DNA of 64,000 bases. Source: Punica granatum (lineage: Eukaryota; Streptophyta; Magnoliopsida; Myrtales; Lythraceae). The stretch lies in NCBI RefSeq assembly GCF_007655135.1, contig NC_045127.1:13835001-13899000 (forward strand). Reading direction: 5' to 3'. Of this stretch, positions 23,430-35,190 are shown one piece after another. A program made the position numbers and the translations under genes. The notes beneath the pieces are model-generated. The model had not been told where the DNA came from and made no database searches. It was given only the letters and a program-made list of their open reading frames with translations. The first letter of the stretch is position 1, and the number at the start of each line of letters is the position of its first letter.

Positions 23430-24931
23430 AGAGGTATCTATCCTAAGGTGGGTGCGGACCTGCATGGGCACTCTTCCTAGACCTCTCCAGGGCAGAGTTC
23501 GCACGTGACAACTCCTGATCGCGCCTCTATAACTCGGCGCTTGCCTGGGCGAGCTCCCTTTGAAGTTGGCATTGATCAATGAGTTGCTCGTCTTTCTCGG
23601 TGACTTCCTGACGAAGGCAGTCCCTTCGGAACTGAGGCTAGTGAGTTTTGCTTGGATGGCCATGCTTGAAGTTGAGGGTGTCCCATATGGTGTGCTACCC
23701 TCGGGTCGTGAAGAGCCAGTGAAATCTTCGTGTGCTAACGGACTCCACCGGTAGAAATGGAGGATGTACTCTTCCGTAGCTTGGAAATCCCGTTCACCCT
23801 GAGTAGGGTGTTCAGGGAAGTAAGGTAGCTCCGTGACCGCAATGCGCCATGCGGATAAGACCTATTCTATATCACTTTGGCAATCTACGGACGTCTAATC
23901 CTCTCGCCAAGTGTGTTCGAGCCTAGTCCGTACCGTGTCCTCGAGGACTGTCTGCAGGCTACCAAACTGCCTCATTACTCGCGTTGGAATGTAATTGGTG
24001 GACCCCGCATGGCTCAAGAGTGAGATTTTGTTAAAATTAGGGCATCCAAGGGCCATGGGTCCGGGTGGCATCCACGTGGCACGCCACTTAAAGCCCTTGG
24101 ATGATACTTCGCGAAAAATTTCGATCCACTCGGAAACCTTGCGTTCTTCCACACACACTAAAGGTAGTAACCGCGAAATGATTGTCTCCGAGCGGTTGAA
24201 AAACAGGACTGGGCGCACCAGGCCAAAGGGGTTGCATGGCTCTGTAGCCAAATTTGCAACAGAATTGAGGACCTCCTCAAACTTTGATCAGCTGTTCGCG
24301 TAACGCGGTCGAGCGACCGTATGGTCTCAGCCACTAGGGCTACCTCATACCCGTGGCCTCCGACCATTTGGATGACGAATCTAGCTAGAGCTGCGTCTAT
24401 GTGATTGGCCACGCTAGGAAATAAAAGGGTCCCAAAAATTATGAGCAAAACTGCATGGCATAAATTCGCTCGAAAAATGTCCCATCGAACCTCGCGTGCT
24501 CGTGATTCGATAAAGCAGAGAAGTTTCGTGGTTACTATCTTTGTGCCTCCGGAGTATGCCAATTCAGCATGCAACTGAGATATGTGCACCCTGAGTAGGC
24601 GCGAAACTAAGACCAGTCGAGTAGTACGGAGGTTGGGCTCTACAATGTCGTGGGCAATCGTAGTCCTGTCAATGAGGGTCCAATACTCCTCAATGGTGGG
24701 CGTCAGCTCTGTACCCTAGATGTTGAAGATGGCATGGGTTGAATCCCAAAACATCACTGCTGCTCCAAGGAAATTCCAGTATACTCGGCGCGTGGATAGC
24801 ATGGGCACGTCTCCGACGAAAGCAGTGATATAATCTCGGTCAATTTGGCGCAGACTAGTCCATATGTGACTGATCTGCTCAAACGATGGAGTGACTCTGT
24901 CGAGGCGCGGAAAGGAAGCCGAGTGTGACAT
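23430..24931 (-). pseudogene. decayed ORF1 with DUF7745-like domain of the Ogre/Tat element
   Basis: The minus-strand frame starts MSHSASFPRLDRV at 24931, just downstream of the primer binding site, where Ogre-type elements carry an extra ORF ahead of gag. Visible blocks are LTPTIEEYWTLID, then LFPSVANHIDAAL plus GGHGYEVALVAETIRSLDR, then LLQIWLQSH, then FKWRATWMPPG and YIPTRVMRQFGSLQTV. I recognise these as the plant-transposon DUF7745 family, from memory only. A coiled-coil-like tail follows (QLQRELAQASAEL, RRDQELSRANSALERSR). Damage includes an in-frame TAG at 24716-24718, a frameshift near 24233-24243, a stop near 23895, a second frameshift near 23610 and stops in the tail. The molecular function of this family is unknown to me. 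Confidence 0.7.
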
Positions 24932-25493
24932 CCCTTACCAAGATAAAAGGAACATCAGTTTAGGACTCATCAATACAAATGACACCCTAATTTTGAAAAC
25001 TGCATGATGCACGAGTGCGGAAAAAGTAAATGCCCACGGCTTAATAGAAATTACAAGGTACATGTACACTATTCTTGAAATGGAAAAGACTTAAGTGGCT
25101 CGTAGGCCGACTCGATGGACTGTTGTCGGAGTCGGGTAGAAGGCTTGCATGAAAGTATAGCACGATGCATGGTTCGGTACTACAGAAACCGTGCTACCTA
25201 GGGATGGGGGCCCCCCGACTCAAGGGTGTCAATTCCTTGAAATTGGACGGGATTCTTTTCAAGGCCTAAACGACAGTCGAACTGTGCGCCGTACCCCTAC
25301 TTCAAACCCCTGTCTAACCTGGGTTGCCTAACACCAGTCGTGGGATGCGACCCATAGGTACTTAATGCTAGTGTGATATGTAATGCGAGTGCTTTAAATA
25401 AAAGTGCATAAAGTAGATAAGCGGGAAATTGCGGAAATCTGTAAACAAACAAGCAAGCAAAGCAAGAGGTAACGAGTCTGAACCCTTTAAGTA

Positions 25494-25511
25494 TCCCTAG
25501 TGGCGTCGCCA
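25494..25511 (-). promoter_or_regulatory. primer binding site, Arg-tRNA type
   Basis: On the minus strand TGGCGACGCCACTAGGGA begins three bases inside the 5' LTR. It would pair with a tRNA 3' end finishing in GCGTCGCCA. Ogre/Tat elements are known for Arg-tRNA primer sites of this look. The tRNA identity is inferred and was not checked against a tRNA set. Confidence 0.75.
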
Positions 25512-25514
25512 AGC

Positions 25515-28500
25515 TGTACGAAACCGAATGTGGACTCTCGTCAAGGCCCGCATGCGTGCTTTTGGATCGCGTGGCTTGGGAGTGTCCACCTTTCCAGGGA
25601 AGCGTGATGGACACGCGTGAGAAGGAGTCGCTACTTACCATTTTACGACCCAAAGATCGAGGGTTAGTAAGTTACCAGGGTCTAGGGGTATGAAACACCT
25701 AGTTTTGCTAAGGCATTGGTCTGTGCGGAACCGGAAAGTCCGAGTTTGGGGGGTTCATGTTACGTGCGGGCCTACATCCCGCACTTCCTTTCGGTACTAT
25801 AGCTTACTAAGCTTGCCTATTTTAATTATTTACCGTGTGGATTAAGCTGCACTCGACCTACATGTTTTGACACAAAAAAATTCGATGAACTAAACGATGC
25901 GGTTGAGTAGTCGAGCGAGAAGTAAACTCGTATATCGGGGAATTGGTTCACTATCTTGCGCTATAGTTCATCAAACCATGATATTTGAATTCCTACGTGA
26001 TCCGAAACTACGAGATCTCGGGATTACTCTTGTCTGGGCAAGCATTGGACCGATTCGATTGATTCGACTCTCAAATCGTTCGCTCACCGACCAGAATTAT
26101 TACAAAATGAATGTACAAAGTAAAATCCTTATAATGCTCTAAAAAACAATAAATACAAATTACAAATGATTGAATCCCAGTCAATTTGCTTTCGGTTATT
26201 ATTCCACTCCGACTCGCCGTGAGTTCAGCGAAAAATCGAAAAACTGAAATTCAACATGCACTCTCAGTGAATAGAGCGTTGGACCCTGTGACTAATGGTT
26301 AAGGCGTTGAACCCTAAGTACAATGCGTCCTATGGGTCGAGCTGGACTCGCATGGACAAACAAGAGCAGAAAAGTAACAAACAGCATGAAGATTGTAGAC
26401 AATGTGTTTGTTATTGCCAAATGTATGTGGATTAATGAATTATTAACCCATGAGTATTTTTGCAAGCAAATGCTATATGCTAAACAAGCAAACATGTGCA
26501 AAGCATTTTGCATTCGGCTTTGTTTCAAGGACTTGACAGATATGATGCCTGTGGTCAAGTTCTTTGTGTGTGGATTGCTTTTAGATTTGTTTTGTATTGT
26601 GACACTAAAATTCTATTGAATTCACCAAACTCGTGTTTTGACTTTAGATTTGAAATCTAAAATTTCACCTAACCCCTATCTAATGTTTGGTTAGGTCGAG
26701 TGAAAGGTTAATCAGCGTTTTGCATGTTTTGTGACAGAGATAACCGTTGTAGTTACCCCAGTCTACGATAAGATGACAGAAACTCATTAGTTGAATAAGA
26801 AAAGGCTTTGTAGATGAACCTGCACCTGAACATGTAGCCTATTCTTATCATGATACCGTAGTGTTTCTGTCAAGCTAACCCTAAGGGTGTTGCTAATTTG
26901 TGAAAAGATGATTTTGCCCTTTATTTGAAAATTATTTTCAAAAAAGGGAAAAAACGCAGTGCGGACCACCTCGGCCTGTAGCTGATGTTGAGTAATTCCC
27001 TGGATCGTCCAAGGTTATGCAAGAACCCAAAAAAAGCCAAGGAACCGATTGATCTAACCGGAAGTGATTTAGAAAGATTTTTTGTATCCTGACCTGAGTT
27101 ACTTGAAATCAAGTAAAAATTCAAGTTGAGACACACAAGTCCATTCTAGTCGTCCGTGCTACATTGGACTGCGCGTTTCGGGTTTTGAAACAGACAAGTT
27201 TTGAAAAGGGCATCAACGTCATTTGACAACTTATCGACGCGAGTTATTAGTTAATTGCCAATTCATGTAAACTTTGTCAGTGCCAAGTGGGTTTAATAAT
27301 GTGAACGCCCCCGATTAACCCATTTGTGAATTTATTATTCAAAATTAAATGCCGAAAGCAGTAAATGTGCGGGTTACATACAATCAGACAGATCATGAAT
27401 TGATCCACTAAATGGAGTCTGAATAGCCGAAAAGCTTAATTTACTGAAAACAATTCATGACACAACAACCAAGACGGGTCCAAAAAGGTCGAGGATAACT
27501 TGGTCAAAATGACCAAAATACCCTCGGAACCCAAATGGCCCCGAAGAGTCATCGATACAGGAATTCATGCATTTTTTATTTAAAAACAAAGTTTTAAAGA
27601 CATTTTAATGCGGGATTTGCAATTCTATTGAAATTTACAATTTGCACAAAATCCGAGAAATGGATTTCATCGAGGTAAATAGACCATTCTTGACCCGAAT
27701 AAGGTCAAACAACTCTCGGGTTTCAAGCGTTCTATTTAACCCGATTTTGACTATTTCTCGCATACTTAAATGTTAAACACGGTAAATAACACGTATTTAA
27801 CCAAGTCGGTATCGCCATGAGTTTGAAAAACGCATTTAAACATACAAACATGCACAAACACGTTATTTATGGAATCGATAAAATGATACTGGCTCCATGG
27901 ATGCGGGAAAACATAATAATTCGGGAAAACAACTCAAATCGGGGCAAGGAAACCGGTGATAACCTGAAGAATCAAAAAGGAGCCACGGTTACCTTTCCTC
28001 AAAGGGAACCCATGAGCTTCTTTGGTCGTTCAGATTTAAATCGGTCTCATCGATTTCGATTTAAATATTTCCCAACATGCTAGCACGTTAAACGACGATA
28101 AACATGCATGATATAACATGGAAGTTGCATAAAAATTAAATCTTGGAAGTTAAACATGCTTAAAACCATTTATAACTCCATAAACACAACGAAAATGTAA
28201 AAGTCCTAGCTCCTTTAAGTCGGGAATGGTCATTCCTAATCCCGGGATGTGGGATGGGGCTATTAGAAGTTGGGTTGGACTGTTGGTGAGTCAGGTTTGG
28301 GCTGTTATTCGTTGAACAGACCCAAATTGAGTCGGGTCGCTGGCCGACCCAACTGGACACTCGGGAGAAAATAGGCCAGTTCGGGCAACTCGGGTGGATT
28401 CTTTGAGAGTGCTCAAATGTTCCGGAAAGCCAAGAGGATGCTTAACATCCCTGCGGTGTTTTCGGGAGGAGAGCACGCATAGATTTTCCGGAAATCAAGA

Positions 28501-30966
28501 GCAAAGTGAGGTCAGTAAAACAAAAACGGACCGGACTGGGTCGAAACAGATTCGACTAGCAGTCCGGAAAGAAACGGCTCTCCCGGAGGCTCCCAATGGT
28601 ATTTTGATGCAAGGTCGGTGGCTCCCGACTCCTAAGAGAACCCCATAGGTGGCTATGATGGTCGTTTGGTTCCAGAGTTATCGGGTTGACCCGTACAACC
28701 CTGCAAAGATCATGAAAAACAGAGCACGTCCAGGAAACAGACCCGATGGAATTTTGGGGTCGGATGTCACCACGGTGGCTCTCGATGGAATTTTAAGGCA
28801 AGGTCAGTGGTTCCCAACTCCTAACCAACCCCCAAAGGTGAATGTAGTGTTTTTTTGAAGAAAAGAGTCTCGGATCAACCCGATCTGCAAGGAAAACCGC
28901 AAGTGAGGCAGAAAATCCAACCCGACTGGGCAGTCGGGCTGTTTCTTTGTGTTGGGTTAAACCAGCGGGTTTTTCCGGGATTTCTCGACTCCTTGACACC
29001 CTAGGGTTGTGTGGGGAGATGTTTGATGGGTTTTGTCGACTCAAACCGACCCGGAAGGCCTTGAAACATGGGTTGGCATTTTTGACCCGATAAGGACCAA
29101 AACACAGTCCGGTTCTATGGTGGGTTATTCCAAAGGGTTGGAGGCTTCAAACTTAAAATCTAAGTTTGGAAATGGATAGAGGGGGTCGAAAACATTTGGG
29201 ATATGAAGTTTGGTGAAGTTTGGATTTAAGCCGGGATGGTGAATACCATGATTCCGACTTAAGTCTTGAGGGTTTTTGCTTGGTTTCAAGCTTGTTCTTG
29301 CTTGTTGCGGTTTTGCTGGTTGCAAGGGAGGTGAGAGCATTTGTTTGAGTGAGAAATGCTAGAGAGATGATGCTTGAAGGTGAATAATTAAGTTAATGAC
29401 ATTTGAGCAATATATAGGCAAAGTTTAAGTGCAATTAAGTGAGAAAAAGTGTAATTAAGGGCAATGATTAGGGGATCCGAATTTTTAATCAAGATAGGGA
29501 TGAATCCTTCTTCAAAATGCATTAATGAAGAAGGGATGGGTGCATTGATGAAGATTAAGTGTTGAAAAGGAATTGTAGGCTTGATATTTTCCATGAAAGA
29601 CAAGGCAAGTTGCATGGAGGAAGAAGCCAAAGAGGAGGGCGGTTTAGGCAATGGATCGGGCGATTAGGGCAATCCATGGGCCCACAAGTTTTGAGGGAAA
29701 TTCGGGACAAAGTTCGGATCTCGATTGATTGCGTGTTCGAGATTCGTGGCTCAAACGAACGTCGAATTGTCAATGGGCACGTGAAAACGGTTCAAATGAG
29801 CCCGAAGTCACCCATTTTGCCCAATGGAATGTTCGTGTGGTTTTTGGGCTCGGAAGTCGATTTTGCTCGTTTCAGGCAATCATAACAAAGTTAGCCATTT
29901 CTGAATGCACATCTCGTGTCTGCATTCTGCATTAGTCATTTTGACGTGCATTGTCAATCAGACCGAATCATTGACCAATAAGCCGGTATTGCCAATGTGA
30001 GGCCGGAGACGTCTTAGGGGTTCAAAGCCGGATTTCTCAAAATACTTTATGAGTGGCTTGGATGATCCGGAAATCTCTGCGATCTCTGTTCGTTAAGAAC
30101 AGACCCCGAAAGATTGAAAAAGTGCATTTGAGACCCTAAAAGCACTGTTCTGAATGTCTAGATGGGTTGTGTAATTCCGTTTGAGGATTTCACACTGAAC
30201 CTTGGGATGAGTAGCACTGTATTGGCTAACCATCTGACGTCAAATTTCTGCCAAAAAAACTTCCGGTTATGAATTTCCGTCGAAAATGGTCTTTTTTGCC
30301 ATTCGGAGGTCATTCGAGAAATTGAAAGGGATATTGCAGTCTGATTTGCCCAATTGCGTATGATCGTTGTAGTTTTTGGGGCAATGCATAGCTAACTTGG
30401 TTTGCCGATGTTCCGTCAGACCAGTCTCCGGATATGGTTTTTCGTTGAAATGTATGCTTGTTATGCCGCTCGGGAGTCGTTCGATGAGTCGGTGTGACTT
30501 CCGAGGAGCAATTTGAAGCAATGCTCATGCTCTGTATAATTGTTGGATGTGATTGCATCTGATATCGGGCACTAACTTTTCTCTGGTGAACGGTTTTTGG
30601 ACTTCCCCTGAAAAGTTGTCTGTATTCAGAAGATTGTTCTGTATAGAGTAGATGATCTGCGAAATGTGTTTGAAGATACTTTTCATCTGTTTGGCACCGT
30701 GAGGGATTTTTGGAGTCCAATATAGGATTTTTTTAATGATCCCGGTTTGGATGTTGTTTGGGCTCCCTGTTTGCTCTGTATGTTGCTGGATGATTCTGTA
30801 TGTTCTTTTGTCATGTGCTTGAATCATCTGTTTGTTTCTGCTGACTTGAGAATGAATAGTAATTTCCGCTCTGTCGAGTCATCTTCTGTATTGATGCTCA
30901 AGTCATGGCCTAAATCATTGCTAATGTGCATTGCTTGAATTGGTGAGCCAAAATTGGGTGCTGACA
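25515..30966 (-). repeat. 5' LTR of the large retrotransposon, 5452 bp
   Basis: On the minus strand it runs from TGTCAGCACCCAATTTTGG at 30966 to CGTACA at 25515, and the GTGAC duplication follows the outer end. It is colinear with 12629-18175. The frames on both strands recur at the same offsets in both LTRs (for example the 98-codon frames at 13435 and 26323) but contain no known domain. Confidence 0.88.
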
Positions 30967-30971
30967 GTGAC
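30967..30971. repeat. target site duplication GTGAC, right copy
   Basis: It directly follows the LTR end TGCTGACA and matches 12624-12628. Confidence 0.85.
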
Positions 30972-31873
30972 AAAACCCTAATAAAATTTTGATGTATAAT
31001 AAGTATTAGGCAAGCGGATCATATGGTACTAAAAACTTTATTAATTGTCTGATATCCTGTTATTTAACTAGAAAGGATTTGCACTTTAAGAGAGGTATTA
31101 GTAATGCTAAATATGCTGATTTGAATACATAAAAGTTATGATATAGTATTCTATAATTCATACTGATCAATCAATCCCTTAAAGAAATAAAAAATTTGGG
31201 ACAACCCCCCGACAATAAAATGAACAGTCCAGAAAAATGAAAATGGTTCTGAAGCATTGGATTAATTGAAAAGGTAATTTTTTTTAACTTTTAGACATAA
31301 TTTTTATTACGATAACAAAATGTTGCTTAAAACTTGTAAAGACAAATATGATATACTTATAAGCATAAAAATCAAGCCGTTCACTTTATTTAATTTTTCC
31401 TTGGCTCGAGTCTCCACCACCTCCTTTGTTTTTTTGCTTATCCAAAAAGAAAACAGAGAGAAAAATTAAGAAACTGAAAAATATGATACTACAAAATGTG
31501 AAAATTCTTGTGGCAATTAAATGCATGAAATAAAAGTTAAAAGATGAGAAAGGGGGTTCGGGTATTGTCAAATCGTCACAATATCTCTTTATTCTGTTGT
31601 CATCTAGACCGATGTGCTCGGAAAAAAATAAAGGTAGTTAAAGATTTCATGTAATAACTGGAACAAGCATTGGTAAATGGACCAATATGTCTTTTAGGAA
31701 TAATATATTGGATTGGATATTCTTAAGACTATATATTTTTTTTCAATATTTATATCTCATATTGATGAATGATACAATGTTAAAAAAATATAAGATAAAT
31801 ATTTACAGTAAAAAATAATGTAAAGATTAAGATATTACTTGATAAATATTCATGGAACTAACATTATAATAAA

Positions 31874-33102
31874 GGAAAAATAGCTTCATATAGCACAATT
31901 TTGACATTATTTTAATTTCCTAGCACGTTTTTAAAAGTTGTTACGCTATAGCACGAATCACCATTTTATTCTCAGATCTAACACACTATTAAATTCCGTC
32001 AAAAAAACCTAATAACACTGTCAAATGTTGACTGACTGTAGGTCCTTCTTCCTCCTCCTCCTCCTCCTCCTCCTCCTCCTCCTTCACGACTCTGCCTTCC
32101 CAGCTCCTCCATTCCACAGATTTCCTCCTCCCGTGGCCCTCTCCAAGTCCTTTTCTCGGCAATCTTCACAGCCGCCTCCTCTCCCAAATGAGCAGAAACT
32201 CGAGCCGCGGCTCTCTTGAATATGGTTGGCCTTATCGGGTGGGCTCCAAAGCCCAAGGACCAAGGTGCCCAGGGATGCAATCCTACAGAGGATAAACTCT
32301 AAGAAGGCCACGTGATCTTATTAGCTAGGCCACCAGCTTCCAAGGAAGTAGTCGATTGGGACGGCCTCAAGCATGGGTTGTGTCAGTGATTATCCACCTG
32401 AGTTGAGGCAACAGTTACTGGAGATTGTGAATATGTCCCTGAGGCAGCCCCCTACCCCTTCAGCCAACTTTTGCCCACTCCAAGGGCTCGCGTCGCCCAA
32501 TTTTCGGCCCTCCGTCTTGTGATTGTCCATATGAACGCGGGGTAACAATTGGTAGAACTTGCTGTGTACATAGTGTATCGTCGGATGGAAATGATCATCT
32601 GAATTTTGTAAAACAGCAAGCATTACGGGGGCGCCTAGAATTGTTTTCAGAAATCTAATTTTGAATTTGTTTTTCGGCAATTTTTTTTTAGCTTTTACCC
32701 TCTCCACCATTTTGTTCTAGGGTTTCGTTGTGGAGAAATCGAAGGAAAGAAAAGAGGATGAGAAGGAGACTCCTCACAAGGAGGGGAGAAGAGGCGGCGA
32801 TGAAGATTGCCGAGGAAAAGAGTTGGAGAGGGCTGCGGGAGGAGGATATCGGTGGAATGGAGGAGCTGGGAAGGCAGAGTCATGAAGGAGGAAGAGGAGG
32901 AGGAGGAGGAGGAGGAGGAAGGACCTATCGTCAGTTAATGTTTGACGGAGTTATAAGACTTATTAGGTTTTTCAGGACGGAGTTTAACGGTGTGTTAAAT
33001 TTGAGAATAAAATGGTGATTCGTGCTAAAGCGTGATAACTTTTAAAAACGTGCTAGGAAGTAAAAATAAGGTCAAAATTGTATTATATTGAGCTATTTTC
33101 CC
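31874..33102. mobile_element. Mutator-like element with long TIRs, copy 1, 1229 bp
   Basis: Inverted ends begin GGAAAAATAGCT at the left and GGGAAAATAGCT on the complement at the right, and are flanked by the 9-bp duplication TATAATAAA (31865-31873 and 33103-33111). The arms extend about 330 bp. Each includes a coding-like GC-rich part (CTCTGCCTTCCCAGCTCC at the left, its complement near 32870 at the right) and a TCC repeat. The unique centre (about 32220-32740) has no recognised gene. It is non-autonomous, and gene-fragment capture (Pack-MULE) is possible but unproven. Confidence 0.85.
32046..32083 (+). repeat. (CTC)n microsatellite in the left TIR
   Basis: About eleven CTC units precede TTCACGAC. 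The partner arm at about 32886-32922 has a shorter GGA run, and copy 2 has only short runs, so this tract varies between copies. Confidence 0.85.
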
Positions 33103-33167
33103 TATAATAAATGTACTCCTGTAACGCACGTGCAAGTTGCTAGTATATTATCATCCACATATAAACA

Positions 33168-35190
33168 TAAAAATTATGATATAGTATTCTATATTTCATA
33201 CTGATCAATCAATCCCTTAAAGAAATAAAAAATTTGGGATAACGCCCCGACAATAAAATGAACAGTCCAGGAAAATGAAAATGGTTCTGAAGTATTGGAT
33301 TAATTGAAAAGGTAATTTTTTTTAACTTTTAAACATAATTTTTATTACGATAACAAAATGTAGCTTAAAAACTTGAAAAGACAAATATGATATACTTATA
33401 AGCATAAAAATCAAGCCGTTCACTTTATTTAATTTTTCCTTGGCTCGAGTCTCCGCCACCTCTGTTTTTTTTTTTTTGCTTATCCAAAAAAAACAAGAGA
33501 GAGAAAAATTAAGAAACTGAAAAATATGATACTACCAAATGTTTAAATTCTTGTGGCAATTAAATGCATGAAATAAAAGTTAAAAGATAATCGTCACATC
33601 GGGTGTTGTCAAATCGTCACAATATCTCTTTATTCCCCCCCTATTGTCATCTAGACCCATGTGCTCGGAAAAAATAAAAATAAAAAGGTAGTAAAAGATT
33701 TCATGTAATAACTGGAACAAACATTGGTTAATGGACCAATATGTCTTTTAGGAATAATATATTGGATTGGATATTCTTTAGACGATATATTTTTTTTCAA
33801 TATTTATATCTCATATTGATGAATGGTACAATATTAAAAACATATAAGATAAATATTTACAGTAAAAAATAATGTAAAGATTAAGATATTACTTGCTAAA
33901 TATTCATGGAGCTAACATTATAATAAAGGAAAAATAGCTCCATATAGTACAATTTTGATATTATTTTAATTTCCTAGCACGTTTTTATAAGTTGTTACGC
34001 TACGAATCACCATTTTATTCTCAGATCTAGCACACTATTAAATTCCATCTAAAAAGACCTAATAACACTGTCAAATGTTGACTAACTGTAGGTCTTTCTT
34101 CTTTCTCCTCCTCATCCTCCTCCTTCACGACTTTGCCTTCCGTGGCCCTATTCAACTCCTTTTCTGGACAATCTTCGCCACCGCCTCTTCTCCCAAACTA
34201 GCAGAAACTCGAGCCGCAGCTCTCCCGAATATGGTCGGCCTTATCGAGTGGGCTCCAAAGCCCAAAGACCAAGGTGCCCAGGGATGCAATCCTACAGAGG
34301 ATAAACTCTAAGAAGGCTACGTGATTTTATTAGCTAGGCCACTAGCTCCCGAGGAAGTGGTCGATTGGGACGGGCTCAAGGATTGGTTGTGTCAGTGATT
34401 ATCCACCTAAGTTGAGGTAACAGGTGCTGGAGATTGTGAATATGTCCCTGAGGCAGCCCCCCACCCCTTCAACCAGCTTTTGCCCACTCCAAGGGCTCGC
34501 GTCGCCCAATTTTCGGCCCTCCGTCTTGTGATTGTCCATATGAACGCGGGGTAACAATTGGTAGAACTTGCTGTATATATAGTGTATCGTCGGATGGAAA
34601 TGATCATCCGAATTTTGTAAAACATCAAGCATTACCGGGGGCGCCTAGAATTGTTTTCAGAAATCTAATTTTGAATTTTTTTTTCCGGCAATTTTTTTTT
34701 CCGCTTTTGCCCTCTCTAATTCCTTCCCTCTCCATCATTTTGTTCTAGGGTTTCGCTGTGGAGAAATCGAAGGAAAGAAAAGAGGATGAGAAGGAGACTC
34801 CTCACAAGGAGGGGAGAAGAGGCGGCGATGAAGATTGCCGAGGAAAAGAGTTGGAGAGGGCCGCGGGAGGAGGATATCAGTGGAATGGAGGAGCTGGGAA
34901 GGCAAAGTCATAAAGGAGGAAGAGGAGGACGAGGAGGAAGGACCTACCGTCAGTTAATGTTTGACGGCGTTATAAGACTTATTAGGTTTTTTAGGACGGA
35001 GTTTAACGGTGTGCTAAATCTGATAATAAAATGGTGATTCGTGGTAGAGCGTGATAACTTTTAAAAACGTGATAGGATGTGAAAATAAGGTCAAAATTGT
35101 ATTATATGGAGCTATTTTCCCTATAATAAATGTACTCCTGTAACGCACGTGTGAGTTGCTAGTATATTAACATCCACATATAAACAAAAA
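33168..35190. repeat. tandem duplication, copy 2
   Basis: This is the second unit of the 2-kb duplication and joins copy 1 directly. The 24-base flank TATATTAACATCCACATATA plus AACA follows both units, so host flank was duplicated together with the element. Confidence 0.83.
33928..35121. mobile_element. Mutator-like element with long TIRs, copy 2, 1194 bp
   Basis: It has the same termini, the same 9-bp duplication TATAATAAA (33919-33927 and 35122-35130) and the same internal order as copy 1. The shared target duplication shows that one insertion was copied by the later tandem duplication rather than two independent insertions. The TCC run is shorter, and the left arm has lost about 30 bases around CTTCCGTGGCCC. 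Confidence 0.85.

Larger units (their letters stand above)
12629..30966 (-). mobile_element. non-autonomous Ogre/Tat-type LTR retrotransposon, 18.3 kb
   Basis: Two direct repeats of about 5.5 kb bound a 7.3-kb interior, and the 5-bp duplication GTGAC flanks the whole. Orientation is set by the signals. A primer binding site lies next to the right LTR and a purine-rich tract next to the left LTR, both read on the minus strand, so transcription runs right to left. The interior keeps a decayed DUF7745-like ORF1 after the primer site and tandem repeats before the 3' LTR, but I see no gag zinc knuckle, protease, reverse transcriptase, RNase H or integrase motif. Very long LTRs, an extra ORF upstream of gag and a repeat-rich 3' UTR are known for Ogre/Tat elements. 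Loss of gag-pol implies movement in trans. Confidence 0.85.
31131..33167. repeat. tandem duplication, copy 1 (about 2.04 kb)
   Basis: Copy 1 aligns with 33168-35190 along its whole length, starting at TTATGATATAGTATTCTATA and ending at ATCCACATATAAACA. Shared landmarks include TCAATCAATCCCTTAAAGAA, AATATATTGGATTGGATATT and a whole Mutator-like element with identical target duplications. The AT-rich first 740 bases have no coding content (the 61-codon frame at 31386-31571 has no motif). Confidence 0.85.
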
